A stretch of 35,572 nucleotides of DNA from an uncultured Prevotellaceae bacterium (GCA_902761605.1 CACWLC010000024.1:1-35572); one strand, 5' to 3'. Positions 1-8,002 are shown, numbered from the stretch's first letter. Program-made: numbers and translations. The notes: generated by a model not told the origin, from the sequence alone.

Positions 1-357
1 AGGGTCGCCTGGCGCCTGAACTGGGGCCTTACTATAGTTATAGGCCTCATAAACGTCGTTGCTCGGAGTCACGTCCACAGGTGCCTTCCAGCGCAGGTTG
101 CCGACAGGCTGCTGGCCTACAAAAGGAATACCCTTATAGGAAATGATGTTCTCAGTCTTCTTACCGACGAACGTTCCGTTGATACACTTCACAGCCAACG
201 CCTTGTCGTAGTTGCCGTCAGTAATCTTCTTGTTGGGATACTCTGTCTCAGGTTCTGTAGGAACTGGGTTGTCGTTTTTGTCACTACATGAAGAGAGACC
301 CATTGTGGTGCCACAAACGAGGGTGGCGGCCATCATACACTTTTTCATTTTTCTCAT
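1..357 (-). CDS. Carboxylesterase type B-like lipoprotein, N-terminal part only
   Basis: Only the first 119 codons are in the window; the gene runs off the left edge in frame. The start at 357 gives a basic N-terminus (MRKMKK), a short hydrophobic stretch and a lipobox LSSC with Cys24, so I infer an outer-membrane or surface lipoprotein. After an acidic, Pro-rich linker the chain reads NGTFVGKK, then ISYKGIPFV and LRWKAP. This is the usual opening of the carboxylesterase type B / cholinesterase alpha/beta-hydrolase family, in which a G-IPYA-PPVG-LRW-like stretch precedes the catalytic domain. The catalytic Ser, Glu/Asp and His would lie outside the window, so activity cannot be judged. The ATG at 348 is an alternative start. 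The substrate is unknown. A possible -7 promoter box sits at 394-401. Confidence 0.75.
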   Translation of the reverse strand, partial: MRKMKKCMMAATLVCGTTMGLSSCSDKNDNPVPTEPETEYPNKKITDGNYDKALAVKCINGTFVGKKTENIISYKGIPFVGQQPVGNLRWKAPVDVTPSNDVYEAYNYSKAPVQAPGDP

Positions 358-393
358 AATTACAATTTTAGGGTTTATACTACAAAAGTGTTG

Positions 394-401
394 CAAATTT
401 A
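394..401 (-). promoter_or_regulatory. Possible -7 box for the esterase gene
   Basis: On the minus strand the sequence reads TAAATTTG, which fits the Bacteroidota TAnnTTTG -7 element, 36 bases upstream of the start at 357. No clear TTTG lies 19-21 bases further upstream, so the call is tentative. Confidence 0.4.
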
Positions 402-423
402 GTAAAATCCCCTAAATAAAGCG

Positions 424-448
424 TCACAGCCCTTGACCTGAGCTGTGA
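424..448 (-). terminator. Hairpin after the AraC-type gene
   Basis: TCACAGC (424-430) and GCTGTGA (442-448) are a perfect 7-bp inverted repeat with an 11-base loop. It follows the stop codon of the minus-strand regulator and precedes the esterase promoter. The tract after it on the minus strand (CGCTTTATTT) is only moderately T-rich. It may be a weak terminator or simply a stable stem. Between it and the regulator stop lies a near-perfect tandem repeat, TTTGCAGATTTCG(G)T(T)ACTT, at 451-469 and 472-490. Confidence 0.35.
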
Positions 449-484
449 TATTTGCAGATTTCGGTACTTTTTTTGCAGATTTCG

Positions 485-1609
485 TTACTTCTTCTCGCTC
501 ATAGTCCGCATCCAAGCAGTCACCGACTGGCCTGTCCTGCGCTTAAAGGCATCACTGAAGGTGTTGTAGCTTCGGTAGCCACTCTCCATAGCCAACTGCT
601 GGACGGTGAAGGAACGCTGGGCAGCGATAGCCTCGTGATAAAGGCTGATGAAATGATTAACTCTCAGATCGTTGATATAAGCATTATAATTCAAGCCCTG
701 ACTGGAGAAATACTGGCTGAGATAGTAGCGGTTGGTGCCAATTTCCATCGCAAGCCGGGAAAGAGAGATGTCATATTGCAGATATAAGCGCGGTTGCTCG
801 CAATACTGTTTCAGCAATGTCCCAATGTTGCTGGAAATAGAGAGTGGTAATGCATCACTTTCCTCATTCTCTGTGGAGGTCGTTTTCTCTTCTTCATGAA
901 GTATCGGCTGTGATACGCTCAAGTCGCTCAGCGTTTCTACGCGCCACAGGAGATAGCAGATGAGAACAATGGCACACGACTGGGATACATATTCGTAAAC
1001 AGGCAACCCGTAGCCGCCTACATAAAAGTCGGACGCAATAAAAATAACGGTCAATACCAGGAAACTCTGCCATACCTCCTTATGCTCCAGGTCGGCATAG
1101 TTGTCGCGCAGCCAGCGTCCATACCGTCTGACCTCGCGCACCATATATATAATCAAGCTAATACTCAACAGGAGGAAATAGATACGTATCATCGGCATCA
1201 AAGCATCGCTACAGTTGATAACACCCCATGCCATACCTACAACGGGTGGAGCTAACATTAAGGCAATAGGCCATAGCGGTCGCTTACGGTCCTGTAGCAT
1301 AGCTAATAATATGACGATCTCCAAGGGGAAAAACGTCAGACAGTCGAGCAAGCCGCCTACAAGACCGCATAGCAAGACATCATGGCTTGAAGACAGGAAA
1401 TAAGTCGGCAAATACCACACATGGCCAAAAGCTATGCTGGCAAAGAAGGCCGCAGTCCATCGGCGCAGGCGTATAGGCGATGAAATGTGAGCAGCAAAGG
1501 CATTGCCATCACGGAACAGCAGATAACAGCTGGCCATCAATGCCATCATTGCCACTGCTGCATAAAACATAAAAAAAAGAATAATCTCAAGATTCAGATG
1601 CTCGTACAT
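485..1609 (-). CDS. Membrane-anchored AraC-family transcriptional regulator
   Basis: This 374-residue protein has two parts. Residues 1 to about 225 hold about seven hydrophobic segments (for example IILFFMFYAAVAMMALMA near the N-terminus and FLVLTVIFIASDF near residue 190). An acidic, Ser/Thr-rich linker follows at about 230-260. The last 100 residues form an AraC-type DNA-binding domain with two helix-turn-helices: ISLSRLAMEIGTNRYYLSQYF, then FTVQQLAMESGYRSYNTFSDAFKRRTG. The second is the conserved AraC signature. Regulators with a multi-spanning sensor fused to AraC are common in Bacteroidales, and I infer direct signalling from the membrane. Neither ligand nor target genes can be read from the sequence. 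The neighbouring esterase is divided from it by a hairpin, so co-transcription is not assured. A strong promoter at 1790-1821 implies a leader of about 174 nt. Confidence 0.88.
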   Translation of the reverse strand: MYEHLNLEIILFFMFYAAVAMMALMASCYLLFRDGNAFAAHISSPIRLRRWTAAFFASIAFGHVWYLPTYFLSSSHDVLLCGLVGGLLDCLTFFPLEIVILLAMLQDRKRPLWPIALMLAPPVVGMAWGVINCSDALMPMIRIYFLLLSISLIIYMVREVRRYGRWLRDNYADLEHKEVWQSFLVLTVIFIASDFYVGGYGLPVYEYVSQSCAIVLICYLLWRVETLSDLSVSQPILHEEEKTTSTENEESDALPLSISSNIGTLLKQYCEQPRLYLQYDISLSRLAMEIGTNRYYLSQYFSSQGLNYNAYINDLRVNHFISLYHEAIAAQRSFTVQQLAMESGYRSYNTFSDAFKRRTGQSVTAWMRTMSEKK

Positions 1610-1693
1610 AATCCAATGTTGTCTTGTGTCTTCATATTCATATCTGATTTGGCTAATATCCCAACATAGCCGCAGGTGTTATTCCCGATCACA

Positions 1694-1710
1694 AAAGTGT
1701 CAGACACTTT
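1694..1710. repeat. 17-bp perfect palindrome in the regulator leader
   Basis: AAAGTGTC (1694-1701), a single central A, and GACACTTT (1703-1710) form a perfect 8+1+8 palindrome. The flanks continue the symmetry with one slip (CACA before, TGTG after). It lies between the promoter at 1790-1821 and the start codon at 1609. It could be an operator, for instance for autoregulation, or an RNA stem in the leader. Its position well downstream of the predicted transcription start would suit a roadblock-type operator. Confidence 0.5.
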
Positions 1711-1789
1711 GTGTGCTTTTATTAGTGCCAAAGCAGTCAGCATCGGCTCCCGATTAGTATTTGAGTATAGTTTTTTTTCATTCATATTG

Positions 1790-1821
1790 CAAAGGTAGCG
1801 TATATTTTTCATATCGCCAAA
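1790..1821 (-). promoter_or_regulatory. Promoter of the AraC-type regulator
   Basis: On the minus strand TTTG (1821-1818) is followed after exactly 20 bases by TACCTTTG (1797-1790), a full match to the Bacteroidota consensus. Transcription should start near 1784, leaving a leader of about 174 nt before the ATG at 1609. A 63-codon open frame (ATG at 1785, stop overlapping the regulator start at 1594) lies within this leader. I do not recognise its product and treat it as unproven. Confidence 0.7.
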
Positions 1822-1866
1822 TTTTGGAGGTTATTTTTGTGAGTGTTTGCGACAGCGACAACATGC

Positions 1867-2007
1867 GCTACAGTGCTACAGTGCTACAGTTCGAAAAATG
1901 AGAGGTAGTTAGATGAAAGAAAATGGTATATTTATATATATAAATATATAATAATTCTGTATACAGTATAAGCCGTATTTTTAACTGTAGCACTGTAGCA
2001 CTGTAGC
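1867..2007. repeat. Concentric inverted repeat: three GCTACAGT units facing three ACTGTAGC units
   Basis: Three tandem copies of the 8-mer GCTACAGT occupy 1867-1890, and three copies of its reverse complement occupy 1984-2007. With the adjacent T/A they form perfect 25-bp arms (1867-1891 and 1983-2007). Inside, AAAAAT (1894-1899) can pair with ATTTTT (1977-1982). At the centre is a perfect 22-bp A+T palindrome (1927-1948), whose midpoint (1937.5) nearly coincides with that of the outer arms (1937). A further 10-bp palindrome, CTGTATACAG, lies at 1957-1966. No open frame or transposase is associated with it. Possible natures are a cruciform or protein-binding iteron array, a small non-autonomous element, or a long RNA hairpin. 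Confidence 0.9.
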
Positions 2008-2054
2008 AACTGGGTATCTTTTACAAGTTTTAACATAAAGGTTAAGATTCAGAA

Positions 2055-2086
2055 TTTGGAGTGTACGTGAAAAATTAGTACTTTTG
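2055..2086 (+). promoter_or_regulatory. Strong plus-strand promoter with no gene downstream on that strand
   Basis: TTTG (2055-2058), a 20-base spacer, then TACTTTTG (2079-2086) is a full consensus Bacteroidota promoter. Predicted transcription start is about 2092. The only gene downstream (tilS) lies on the opposite strand, so the promoter must serve a non-coding transcript or run antisense into tilS. Confidence 0.7.
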
Positions 2087-2091
2087 CATTG

Positions 2092-2300
2092 TCAATGAAA
2101 AAAGACGAAATTTGCGGCCTGCCCAGCCAACAAAATTTTCCTTGCGCGCGGGATAGTGTTTCCTCGGGAGAGCCAAAAACGGAGTCGATTCAGAGATAAG
2201 TAAAAATAATCAACGTTTCGATTAAGCGAAGGCCATGATGCTCGCATTAATGGCTGAGCGTGAGAAAGGTCGAACGAAGTTCAACAATCTATTATTCTTT
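2092..2300 (+). ncRNA. Candidate small RNA of about 200 nt, family not recognised
   Basis: The interval starts just after a full consensus promoter and ends where tilS, on the other strand, begins its 3' end. Its first half is G+C-rich for an intergenic region (the stretch after 2113 and around 2143-2152). A weak stem GTCGAAC/GTTCAAC with a GAA loop (2269-2285, one mismatch) followed by a T-rich run (2286-2307) could end the transcript. GCCAT/ATGGC (2232-2236 with 2250-2254) is another possible stem. No long open frame fits. Size and independent promoter would suit a 6S-like RNA, but I cannot align it convincingly to any known family. Confidence 0.45.
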
Positions 2301-3616
2301 TAATTTTTAAAAATTATGGCAATACGTAATATCGAGGATGTGGATGGGGTTACGCGACAGGGATTAGCCGTGCGGAGGCCAAGAACCCAGAAGATAAGAC
2401 CAGTGGAATCGGCAAGAACAAGTTGGCGACGCTTGTCTAAGAGCGACAGCTTCTGGTCGGTAAGGAAATCAGAAATCAGTTTTGAGCCCTTCATGCCGAA
2501 AGGAACAAAACGGTCGCCAGCCTGAACAGGGCGCAGAGTAAGCGGGAACTTAACCTTCGCGGCATCGACGGTACACACCTCCGGCTCACGGCTGATATCA
2601 GAAGAGCCCTCTATGAGAGACACACGCAAAGAGGTGGTTTCATTGATACGATAGAGGCCTGTTTCAGGGATTACGAACGGTTTCATCGGAGGTTCTATTG
2701 GAGCCAGGATAAGCGATTCACGGTCGATGATGAGGGTATGCGAAGGAGAAGAGAACTCCCTACCCGACTGCACCGAAGCGATGGATTCGAGGATTTCGGA
2801 TATCTGAGTACGGTTGAACCCGAATGGTGCGAGCCACTCATGAAGCATGCAGAGAGGCGAAGGAGAACTCATCAGCGATGAAATGGAGAGATCAGTGCCA
2901 GGAGCAGCTGCAACGAACCATGCATCATAGATCTTCTCAGCCTCTGACAGATAATAAGAGGAACGCGCGATATTCTCCGAGGCAGAAGGATTAAGCTGCT
3001 GGAGAAGCGGAATGAGCTGCAGGCGAACCTTATTACGCAGCACGTCGGGCTCAAGATTGGTGGAATCGGTGACATACTCCTGCCCTATGCTCTCCAAAGC
3101 CCTCAGGATATCCTTACGGCCTGCACACAACAGAGGTCGTACGATGTGACCGTTACGCGCACGTATGCCAGTAAGGCCATGAATGCCCGCACCACGAAGG
3201 AGATTCATCAACAGCGTCTCTACGGCATCGTCACGATGATGAGCCACACAGACCGACGCAGCATCCATATCCTCGATCAATTGGGCAAAATAACGGTAGC
3301 GCAGTTCGCGTGCAGCCATTTCAATGCTTACTTGATGTAATGACGCGTATTCTTTTGTATCAAAATGAATTAAGTGGAGAGGCACTTGTTCGCGATTACA
3401 CAAATCCTTAACAAACTGTTCGTCACGGTCGGACTCCTCGCCACGAAGATGGAAATTGCAATGAACAGCCTCTATACGGTAATCCAGAGCCTTGAGCACG
3501 AGCATCAGAGCCACGCTGTCGGCACCTCCGCTGAGAGCCACAAGATGCAATCCATCGGCAGACAGCAGCTGCTGACTACTGATGAACCTGGCCACTTGAA
3601 GCTTCAGATAATTCAT
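2300..3616 (-). CDS. tilS: tRNA(Ile) lysidine synthase TilS
   Basis: TilS attaches lysine to C34 of the CAT-anticodon tRNA(Ile) using ATP, so that it reads AUA and not AUG. The 438-residue protein carries the PP-loop SGGADS at residues 29-34, followed by the typical NFHLRGEESDRDE and HHRDDAVET segments of the N-type pyrophosphatase domain (to about residue 200). The C-terminal substrate-binding domain is present (LRPVQAGDRF, then GSKLISDFLTDQK, ending LRTANPCRVTP), so it is the long two-domain form. It is the last gene of a minus-strand operon; one base separates its ATG from the rlmI stop codon, implying translational coupling. Its 3' end abuts a candidate small RNA on the other strand. Confidence 0.95.
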   Translation of the reverse strand: MNYLKLQVARFISSQQLLSADGLHLVALSGGADSVALMLVLKALDYRIEAVHCNFHLRGEESDRDEQFVKDLCNREQVPLHLIHFDTKEYASLHQVSIEMAARELRYRYFAQLIEDMDAASVCVAHHRDDAVETLLMNLLRGAGIHGLTGIRARNGHIVRPLLCAGRKDILRALESIGQEYVTDSTNLEPDVLRNKVRLQLIPLLQQLNPSASENIARSSYYLSEAEKIYDAWFVAAAPGTDLSISSLMSSPSPLCMLHEWLAPFGFNRTQISEILESIASVQSGREFSSPSHTLIIDRESLILAPIEPPMKPFVIPETGLYRINETTSLRVSLIEGSSDISREPEVCTVDAAKVKFPLTLRPVQAGDRFVPFGMKGSKLISDFLTDQKLSLLDKRRQLVLADSTGLIFWVLGLRTANPCRVTPSTSSILRIAIIFKN

Positions 3617-3617
3617 A

Positions 3618-4790
3618 TCACTCTACGTAAAGCACGAGACCTTTGAGATACTCGCCCTCAGGATGGTAGATATTGATAGGATGGTCGGCAGGCTGGTGCA
3701 GCTGGTGAAGGATACGCACCTTACGACGAGCCTGAGCCGCAGCTGTGAAGACGGCATTACGGAAATGATCCTTGGTGACCACCTGGGAACAGCTGAAAGT
3801 GAAGAGTATTCCTCCAGGCTGTATCTTCTGCATCGCCTTCATATTCAGGCGGGTATAGCCCTTAAGGGCATTGTGCAGCGCACCACGATGCTTTGCAAAG
3901 GCCGGAGGATCGAGGATAATTAAATCATAGTTTAGAGTGGAACTATCCAAGAACTTAAAGGCGTCCTCGCAGAAAGCCTTATGACGCGTGTCGCCCGGGA
4001 AATTCAGCGACACATTACGGTTGGTAAGCTCGATGGCCTTAGCACTACTGTCGACAGAATGCACAAGCTTAGCCCCACCACGCATGGCATAAAACGAGAA
4101 TCCACCGGTATAACAGAACATATTCAGCACCTTCTTGCCTGCCGAGAAACGCTCCAGGAGAGCACGGTTCTCACGCTGGTCGACGAAGAAACCGGTCTTC
4201 TGGCCTCTCAGCCAGTCGACATAGAACATCAGTCCATTCTCTACAGCCGTATTATCATCAGAGCCGCCATAGAGGAAGCCGTTCTCCATATCATCCATGA
4301 ACGGCAGCGTGGTCTCGCTCTTGTAAAACACATTCTCAATACGGGAACCCATCACACTCACCAGCTGCTCGGCTATCTCCACACGACTGAGGTGCATGCC
4401 GATGCTATGAGCCTGCATGACGGCAGTCTTACCGTAAACATCGATGATAAGCCCGGGCAGATGGTCGCCCTCGCCGTGAACGAGACGATAGGTGTTGTTC
4501 TGAGGATTATCGGCGATACCGATGGCCTGACGCATGGCTAAGGCCGACGACAGACGAGAGTGCCAGAACCGGGAATCGATCTCCACATCGCGGAATGAGA
4601 GCACACGAACAGCGATGGAACCGGCCTGATAATGACCAATAGCAATAAAACCACCATCGTTCTTCAAGACACGTACCACCTCGCCTTCGGCAATACCCTC
4701 GTCGACATGCTGAATGGCACCAGAGAACACCCACGGATGGAAACGAAGGAGACTATCCTCCTTGCCCCTTTTGAGCTGCAAGTTCTTCAT
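3618..4790 (-). CDS. rlmI: RlmI-like class I SAM-dependent rRNA cytosine methyltransferase
   Basis: This 390-residue protein matches the RlmI family, which makes m5C in 23S rRNA (C1962 in E. coli). An N-terminal PUA domain opens with LQLKRGKEDSLLRFHPWVFSGAI. A central linker domain has the NTYRLVHGEGDHLPGLIIDVYG stretch. The Rossmann methyltransferase domain shows the SAM site NMFCYTGGFSFYA, the LDPPAFAK motif and a cysteine-containing FSCSQ motif. The gene starts inside the last 38 bases of the exonuclease gene and ends one base before tilS. The start at 4790 is supported by the complete PUA domain. The exact target base is inferred from the family. Confidence 0.88.
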   Translation of the reverse strand: MKNLQLKRGKEDSLLRFHPWVFSGAIQHVDEGIAEGEVVRVLKNDGGFIAIGHYQAGSIAVRVLSFRDVEIDSRFWHSRLSSALAMRQAIGIADNPQNNTYRLVHGEGDHLPGLIIDVYGKTAVMQAHSIGMHLSRVEIAEQLVSVMGSRIENVFYKSETTLPFMDDMENGFLYGGSDDNTAVENGLMFYVDWLRGQKTGFFVDQRENRALLERFSAGKKVLNMFCYTGGFSFYAMRGGAKLVHSVDSSAKAIELTNRNVSLNFPGDTRHKAFCEDAFKFLDSSTLNYDLIILDPPAFAKHRGALHNALKGYTRLNMKAMQKIQPGGILFTFSCSQVVTKDHFRNAVFTAAAQARRKVRILHQLHQPADHPINIYHPEGEYLKGLVLYVE

Positions 4791-5439
4791 ATATCCTAAA
4801 TTCTTCTTCTATCTCCAGTTCGGTTTCCACACTGTGAAGCTCATAATTGCCTGTACTCTCCAGTTCCCTCAGCTCCTCAAACAGCCGTATGCAGGCCCAA
4901 GCGTCGATGGCAGCGTATGTCTTCTGCTTGGAGGAGAGCACATCACGCTCCCAGTTGGAAAGGCGCTCTGCCTTGCTGATACGCTCGGCAAAGAGGTTGG
5001 CATACATCTTCTGAAGACCAAGGTCCTCGACACCTATCTCACGCATGTGATCCTGAAGGTCGATAAACCATCCCGGATTGAAGTCGTGAAGATGCTTCAG
5101 AGCGCGGATATCATCATGCCAGGAGAGTCCGATCTTAGGAACGGTGGTGTCCTCGAGCAACCGGATGATGGCAGGCGTCATTCCTGTAAAATTCAGTCGG
5201 AACAGGAAACAGTTATGATGCGTGGCTACCTGAAGAAGACAACAATTGAACTGCTGGCTGCGGTTGAAGGCAGGACGAGTCTCTGTGTCGACACCCAGTA
5301 TCGGCATCGACAAAAGGTAGTTGACAGCTTTTTCGGTCTCCGCTTCAGTCACAATGACGAAAATCGGCTTGTTGTAAGTGACCTTAGGTAAGTCAGCCAA
5401 CCACTCCTTCAGGAACCTGTTATAAATGATCTTTTTCAT
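4753..5439 (-). CDS. 3'-5' exonuclease domain protein (RNase D/WRN type, DEDD family)
   Basis: This 228-residue protein consists of a single 3'-5' exonuclease domain. ExoI is LGVDTETRPAF (D-x-E), the ExoII region holds IGLSWHDDIRAL, and ExoIII is YAAIDAWACIRLFEEL, a DEDDy-type arrangement with Tyr then Asp. There is no HRDC domain, so it is shorter than classical RNase D. Such proteins trim RNA or DNA 3' ends; the substrate here is unknown. An in-frame ATG exists at 5460, but the predicted -7 box (5450-5457) overlaps that region, so I chose the ATG at 5439 (MKKIIYNRF), a few bases after the likely transcription start. It is the first gene of the operon with rlmI and tilS. Confidence 0.85.
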   Translation of the reverse strand: MKKIIYNRFLKEWLADLPKVTYNKPIFVIVTEAETEKAVNYLLSMPILGVDTETRPAFNRSQQFNCCLLQVATHHNCFLFRLNFTGMTPAIIRLLEDTTVPKIGLSWHDDIRALKHLHDFNPGWFIDLQDHMREIGVEDLGLQKMYANLFAERISKAERLSNWERDVLSSKQKTYAAIDAWACIRLFEELRELESTGNYELHSVETELEIEEEFRIYEELAAQKGQGG

Positions 5440-5449
5440 TATCAGGGTG

Positions 5450-5457
5450 CAAAAATA
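5450..5457 (-). promoter_or_regulatory. -7 box for the exonuclease-rlmI-tilS operon
   Basis: The minus strand reads TATTTTTG, fitting TAnnTTTG. It predicts a very short leader before the ATG at 5439 and argues against the upstream ATG at 5460. No clear -33 TTTG is seen at the standard spacing. Confidence 0.5.
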
Positions 5458-5500
5458 CAAAAAAATCGGTAAAATATGATGAAATATGGGATTTTTCCGC

Positions 5501-5508
5501 TACTTTTG
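5501..5508 (+). promoter_or_regulatory. -7 box for ftsK
   Basis: TACTTTTG fits TAnnTTTG and predicts a start near 5514, 23 bases before the chosen ftsK ATG at 5537. Back-to-back with the exonuclease promoter, it makes this a divergent promoter region of about 100 bases. No good -33 element is visible. Confidence 0.5.
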
Positions 5509-5536
5509 CACAAAAATTGAGAAATATAAACCTATT

Positions 5537-8002
5537 ATGGCAAAAAAGAAGAACGAAAAGCGGTCAAAGAGCGCATCAAGTTTCAGCGAAGCACTGGGTC
5601 TGAAGAACATCTTCAACAACGAGATATTATGGATCTTTGTAGGATTCCTGATCATAGCGGTGGCGGTATATATGATCATCGCATTCATATCCTATCTCAC
5701 CACAGGAGCAGCTGACCAGACGATGATAGAGTCACCCCGCGAGGGAGAGCTGATGGATACCAGCATCACGTTTGCCAACACATGCGGAAAGCTGGGAGCA
5801 TATATGTCGTGGTACTTCATCAAGCGATGCTTCGGACTGACATCATTCCTTATCCCGGCATTCCTCATACTGCTTGGAGTGCACCTCGTCAAGGCTTACA
5901 GGGTGAACCTGCTGAAATGGTTCCTCTCGATGATGATAGTGATGATATGGGGTTCGGTGACATTGGCTAAGTTCCTCTCGCCGCTTTTCATCGACGCTTG
6001 CTACAATCCTGGAGGCGATCACGGTATTTTCATCTGTCAGTGGATAGAGAACCTCGTGGGAGCACCTGGTCTTACAATCCTGCTGGCACTCACGGCACTC
6101 GCATTCCTTACATGGATAAGTGCCGAGACAATATATTTCGTGCGCAGAATACTGAATCCATCGAAGATTTTCAATAAGGTGAAATTCCACGTGACAACAG
6201 GAAGGGGCGATTCTGACGATAGCATCGACGAGCAGATACAGCCCGACGAGGAAGAGCTGGTATACGACAACCCTGCAACACAGATTGTAGAGTTCCACGA
6301 CGACGGCAAGGCAGTAGTCATCGACGAGGGATATAAAACCGATGAAACCGTAGAAATCCCCAAGCCCGCCAAATCGGCTGGTGCCGACAAGAAAGACCTC
6401 GACATGGAGGTAGAGCTTGCCGAAGGCGATAACGAGGCTGCCGATGAGGACATCGTGGCCCCGGCACTCGAAGACCTCGAGCCCTACGACCCCAAGCGCG
6501 ACCTTGAGAACTATAAATACCCCACCCTCGACCTGCTGAAGAAATACGAGAACGACGGCAAGCCGTATATCGATATGGCTGAGCAGAACGCCAACAAGAA
6601 CCGTATCGTCGACGTGCTACGTACCTTCGGAGTGGAGATAAGCAGTATCAAGGCCACCGTGGGTCCTACCATCACGCTGTATGAGATAACCCTCGCTCCT
6701 GGTGTTCGTATCACTAAGATCCGTTCGCTGGAAGACGATATCGCCCTGTCGCTATCAGCTCTCGGCATACGTATCATCGCTCCTATGCCTGGCAAGGGTA
6801 CTGTAGGTATTGAGGTGCCTAACGCCAAACCTTCGATTGTGTCGATGGAATCGATACTTAACTCGAAGAAGTTCCAGGAGAGTCAAATGGAGTTGCCTTG
6901 CGCAGTAGGTAAGACCATCACCAACGAGGTGTTTATGTTCGACCTCGCAAAGGCTCCTCACCTGCTCGTGGCCGGTGCTACGGGTCAGGGTAAGTCTGTT
7001 GGTCTAAATGCCATCGTCACCTCTTTGTTATATAAGAAGCACCCGGCAGAGATGAAGATAGTGCTCGTAGACCCGAAGAAGGTAGAGTTCTCTATCTATA
7101 ATCCGCTTATCAACCACTTCCTTGCCAAAGTGCCCGATGAGGATGCAGATCCAATCATAACAGATGTTACGAAGGTGGTTCGCACACTTAACTCACTCTG
7201 TAAGCTGATGGACACCCGCTATGACCTGCTTAAGGAGGTTGGCGCGAGAAACATCAAGGAGTATAACAAGAAGTTTATCGAGCGTCGTATACCACCACGT
7301 GGAGGGCACGGATACATGCCATATATCGTGGTTATCATCGATGAGTTCGGCGATCTGATCATGACAGCCGGTAAGGAGATAGAGTTGCCGATAGCACGTA
7401 TCGCACAGCTGGCACGTGCCGTAGGTATACACATGGTCATCGCCACACAGAGACCTACCACAACCATCATCACAGGTAACATCAAGGCCAACTTCCCTGC
7501 ACGTATCGCCTTCAAGGTGTCGGCAGGTATCGACTCGAAGACCATCCTGGACCGTACAGGAGCCCAGCAGCTGATAGGTCGCGGAGACATGCTCTTCCTC
7601 AATGGCGCAGAGCCTGTTCGTGTGCAGTGTGCATTCGTAGACACTCCTGAGGTGGAACGCATCAATAACTTCATCTCAGACCAGCAGAGCTATAACATGC
7701 CATTCGAACTGCCTGAGCCTGACACCCCAGAGGCAGACTTCGGCGACGGAGGCGACAAGGATGTGGATATGCAGCATCTTGATCCTCTGTTTGATGACGC
7801 AGCAAGACTGATAGTACTGAACCAGAGCGGTTCGACATCGCTGATACAGCGTAAGTTTGCCATCGGATACAACCGTGCTGGACGACTGATGGACCAGTTG
7901 GAGAAAGCCGGAGTGGTAGGTGCCGCTATGGGCAGTAAGCCTCGTGAGGTGATGATTCAGGACGAGAACAGCCTGAACAACCTGTTGGCAAACCTGAGAT
8001 AG
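5537..8002 (+). CDS. ftsK: DNA translocase FtsK
   Basis: FtsK sits at the division septum and pumps DNA to resolve chromosome dimers. The 821-residue protein has an N-terminal membrane domain of about four segments (roughly residues 25-190), then an acidic Asp/Glu-rich linker (about 215-310). The motor follows: alpha/beta domains with Walker A GATGQGKS near residue 480, Walker B VVIIDEFGDL near residue 597 and IATQRPTTTIITG. A C-terminal winged-helix gamma domain (about 750-810, ending GSKPREVMI) is the module that reads KOPS-like DNA signals. The start is MAKKKNEK at 5537, because the in-frame ATG at 5486 lies upstream of the -7 box. The linker is short compared with E. coli FtsK, as is usual in this phylum. 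Confidence 0.95.
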   Translation: MAKKKNEKRSKSASSFSEALGLKNIFNNEILWIFVGFLIIAVAVYMIIAFISYLTTGAADQTMIESPREGELMDTSITFANTCGKLGAYMSWYFIKRCFGLTSFLIPAFLILLGVHLVKAYRVNLLKWFLSMMIVMIWGSVTLAKFLSPLFIDACYNPGGDHGIFICQWIENLVGAPGLTILLALTALAFLTWISAETIYFVRRILNPSKIFNKVKFHVTTGRGDSDDSIDEQIQPDEEELVYDNPATQIVEFHDDGKAVVIDEGYKTDETVEIPKPAKSAGADKKDLDMEVELAEGDNEAADEDIVAPALEDLEPYDPKRDLENYKYPTLDLLKKYENDGKPYIDMAEQNANKNRIVDVLRTFGVEISSIKATVGPTITLYEITLAPGVRITKIRSLEDDIALSLSALGIRIIAPMPGKGTVGIEVPNAKPSIVSMESILNSKKFQESQMELPCAVGKTITNEVFMFDLAKAPHLLVAGATGQGKSVGLNAIVTSLLYKKHPAEMKIVLVDPKKVEFSIYNPLINHFLAKVPDEDADPIITDVTKVVRTLNSLCKLMDTRYDLLKEVGARNIKEYNKKFIERRIPPRGGHGYMPYIVVIIDEFGDLIMTAGKEIELPIARIAQLARAVGIHMVIATQRPTTTIITGNIKANFPARIAFKVSAGIDSKTILDRTGAQQLIGRGDMLFLNGAEPVRVQCAFVDTPEVERINNFISDQQSYNMPFELPEPDTPEADFGDGGDKDVDMQHLDPLFDDAARLIVLNQSGSTSLIQRKFAIGYNRAGRLMDQLEKAGVVGAAMGSKPREVMIQDENSLNNLLANLR

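Noticed and set aside
446-460. The 15-mer TGATATTTGCAGATT also occurs at 35237-35251, which could suggest matching ends of an integrated element.
   Set aside because: In an A/T-rich window of this length one shared 15-mer is expected about by chance, the match does not extend, and the genes between are core housekeeping.
2316-2525. A 69-codon plus-strand frame directly downstream of the orphan promoter.
   Set aside because: It lies wholly antisense to the conserved C-terminal domain of tilS, and its Arg/Ser-rich product is typical of a shadow frame.
5486-5536. An extended ftsK N-terminus starting at the ATG at 5486.
   Set aside because: The consensus -7 box at 5501-5508 would lie inside the coding region, and MAKKKNEK at 5537 is a natural start.
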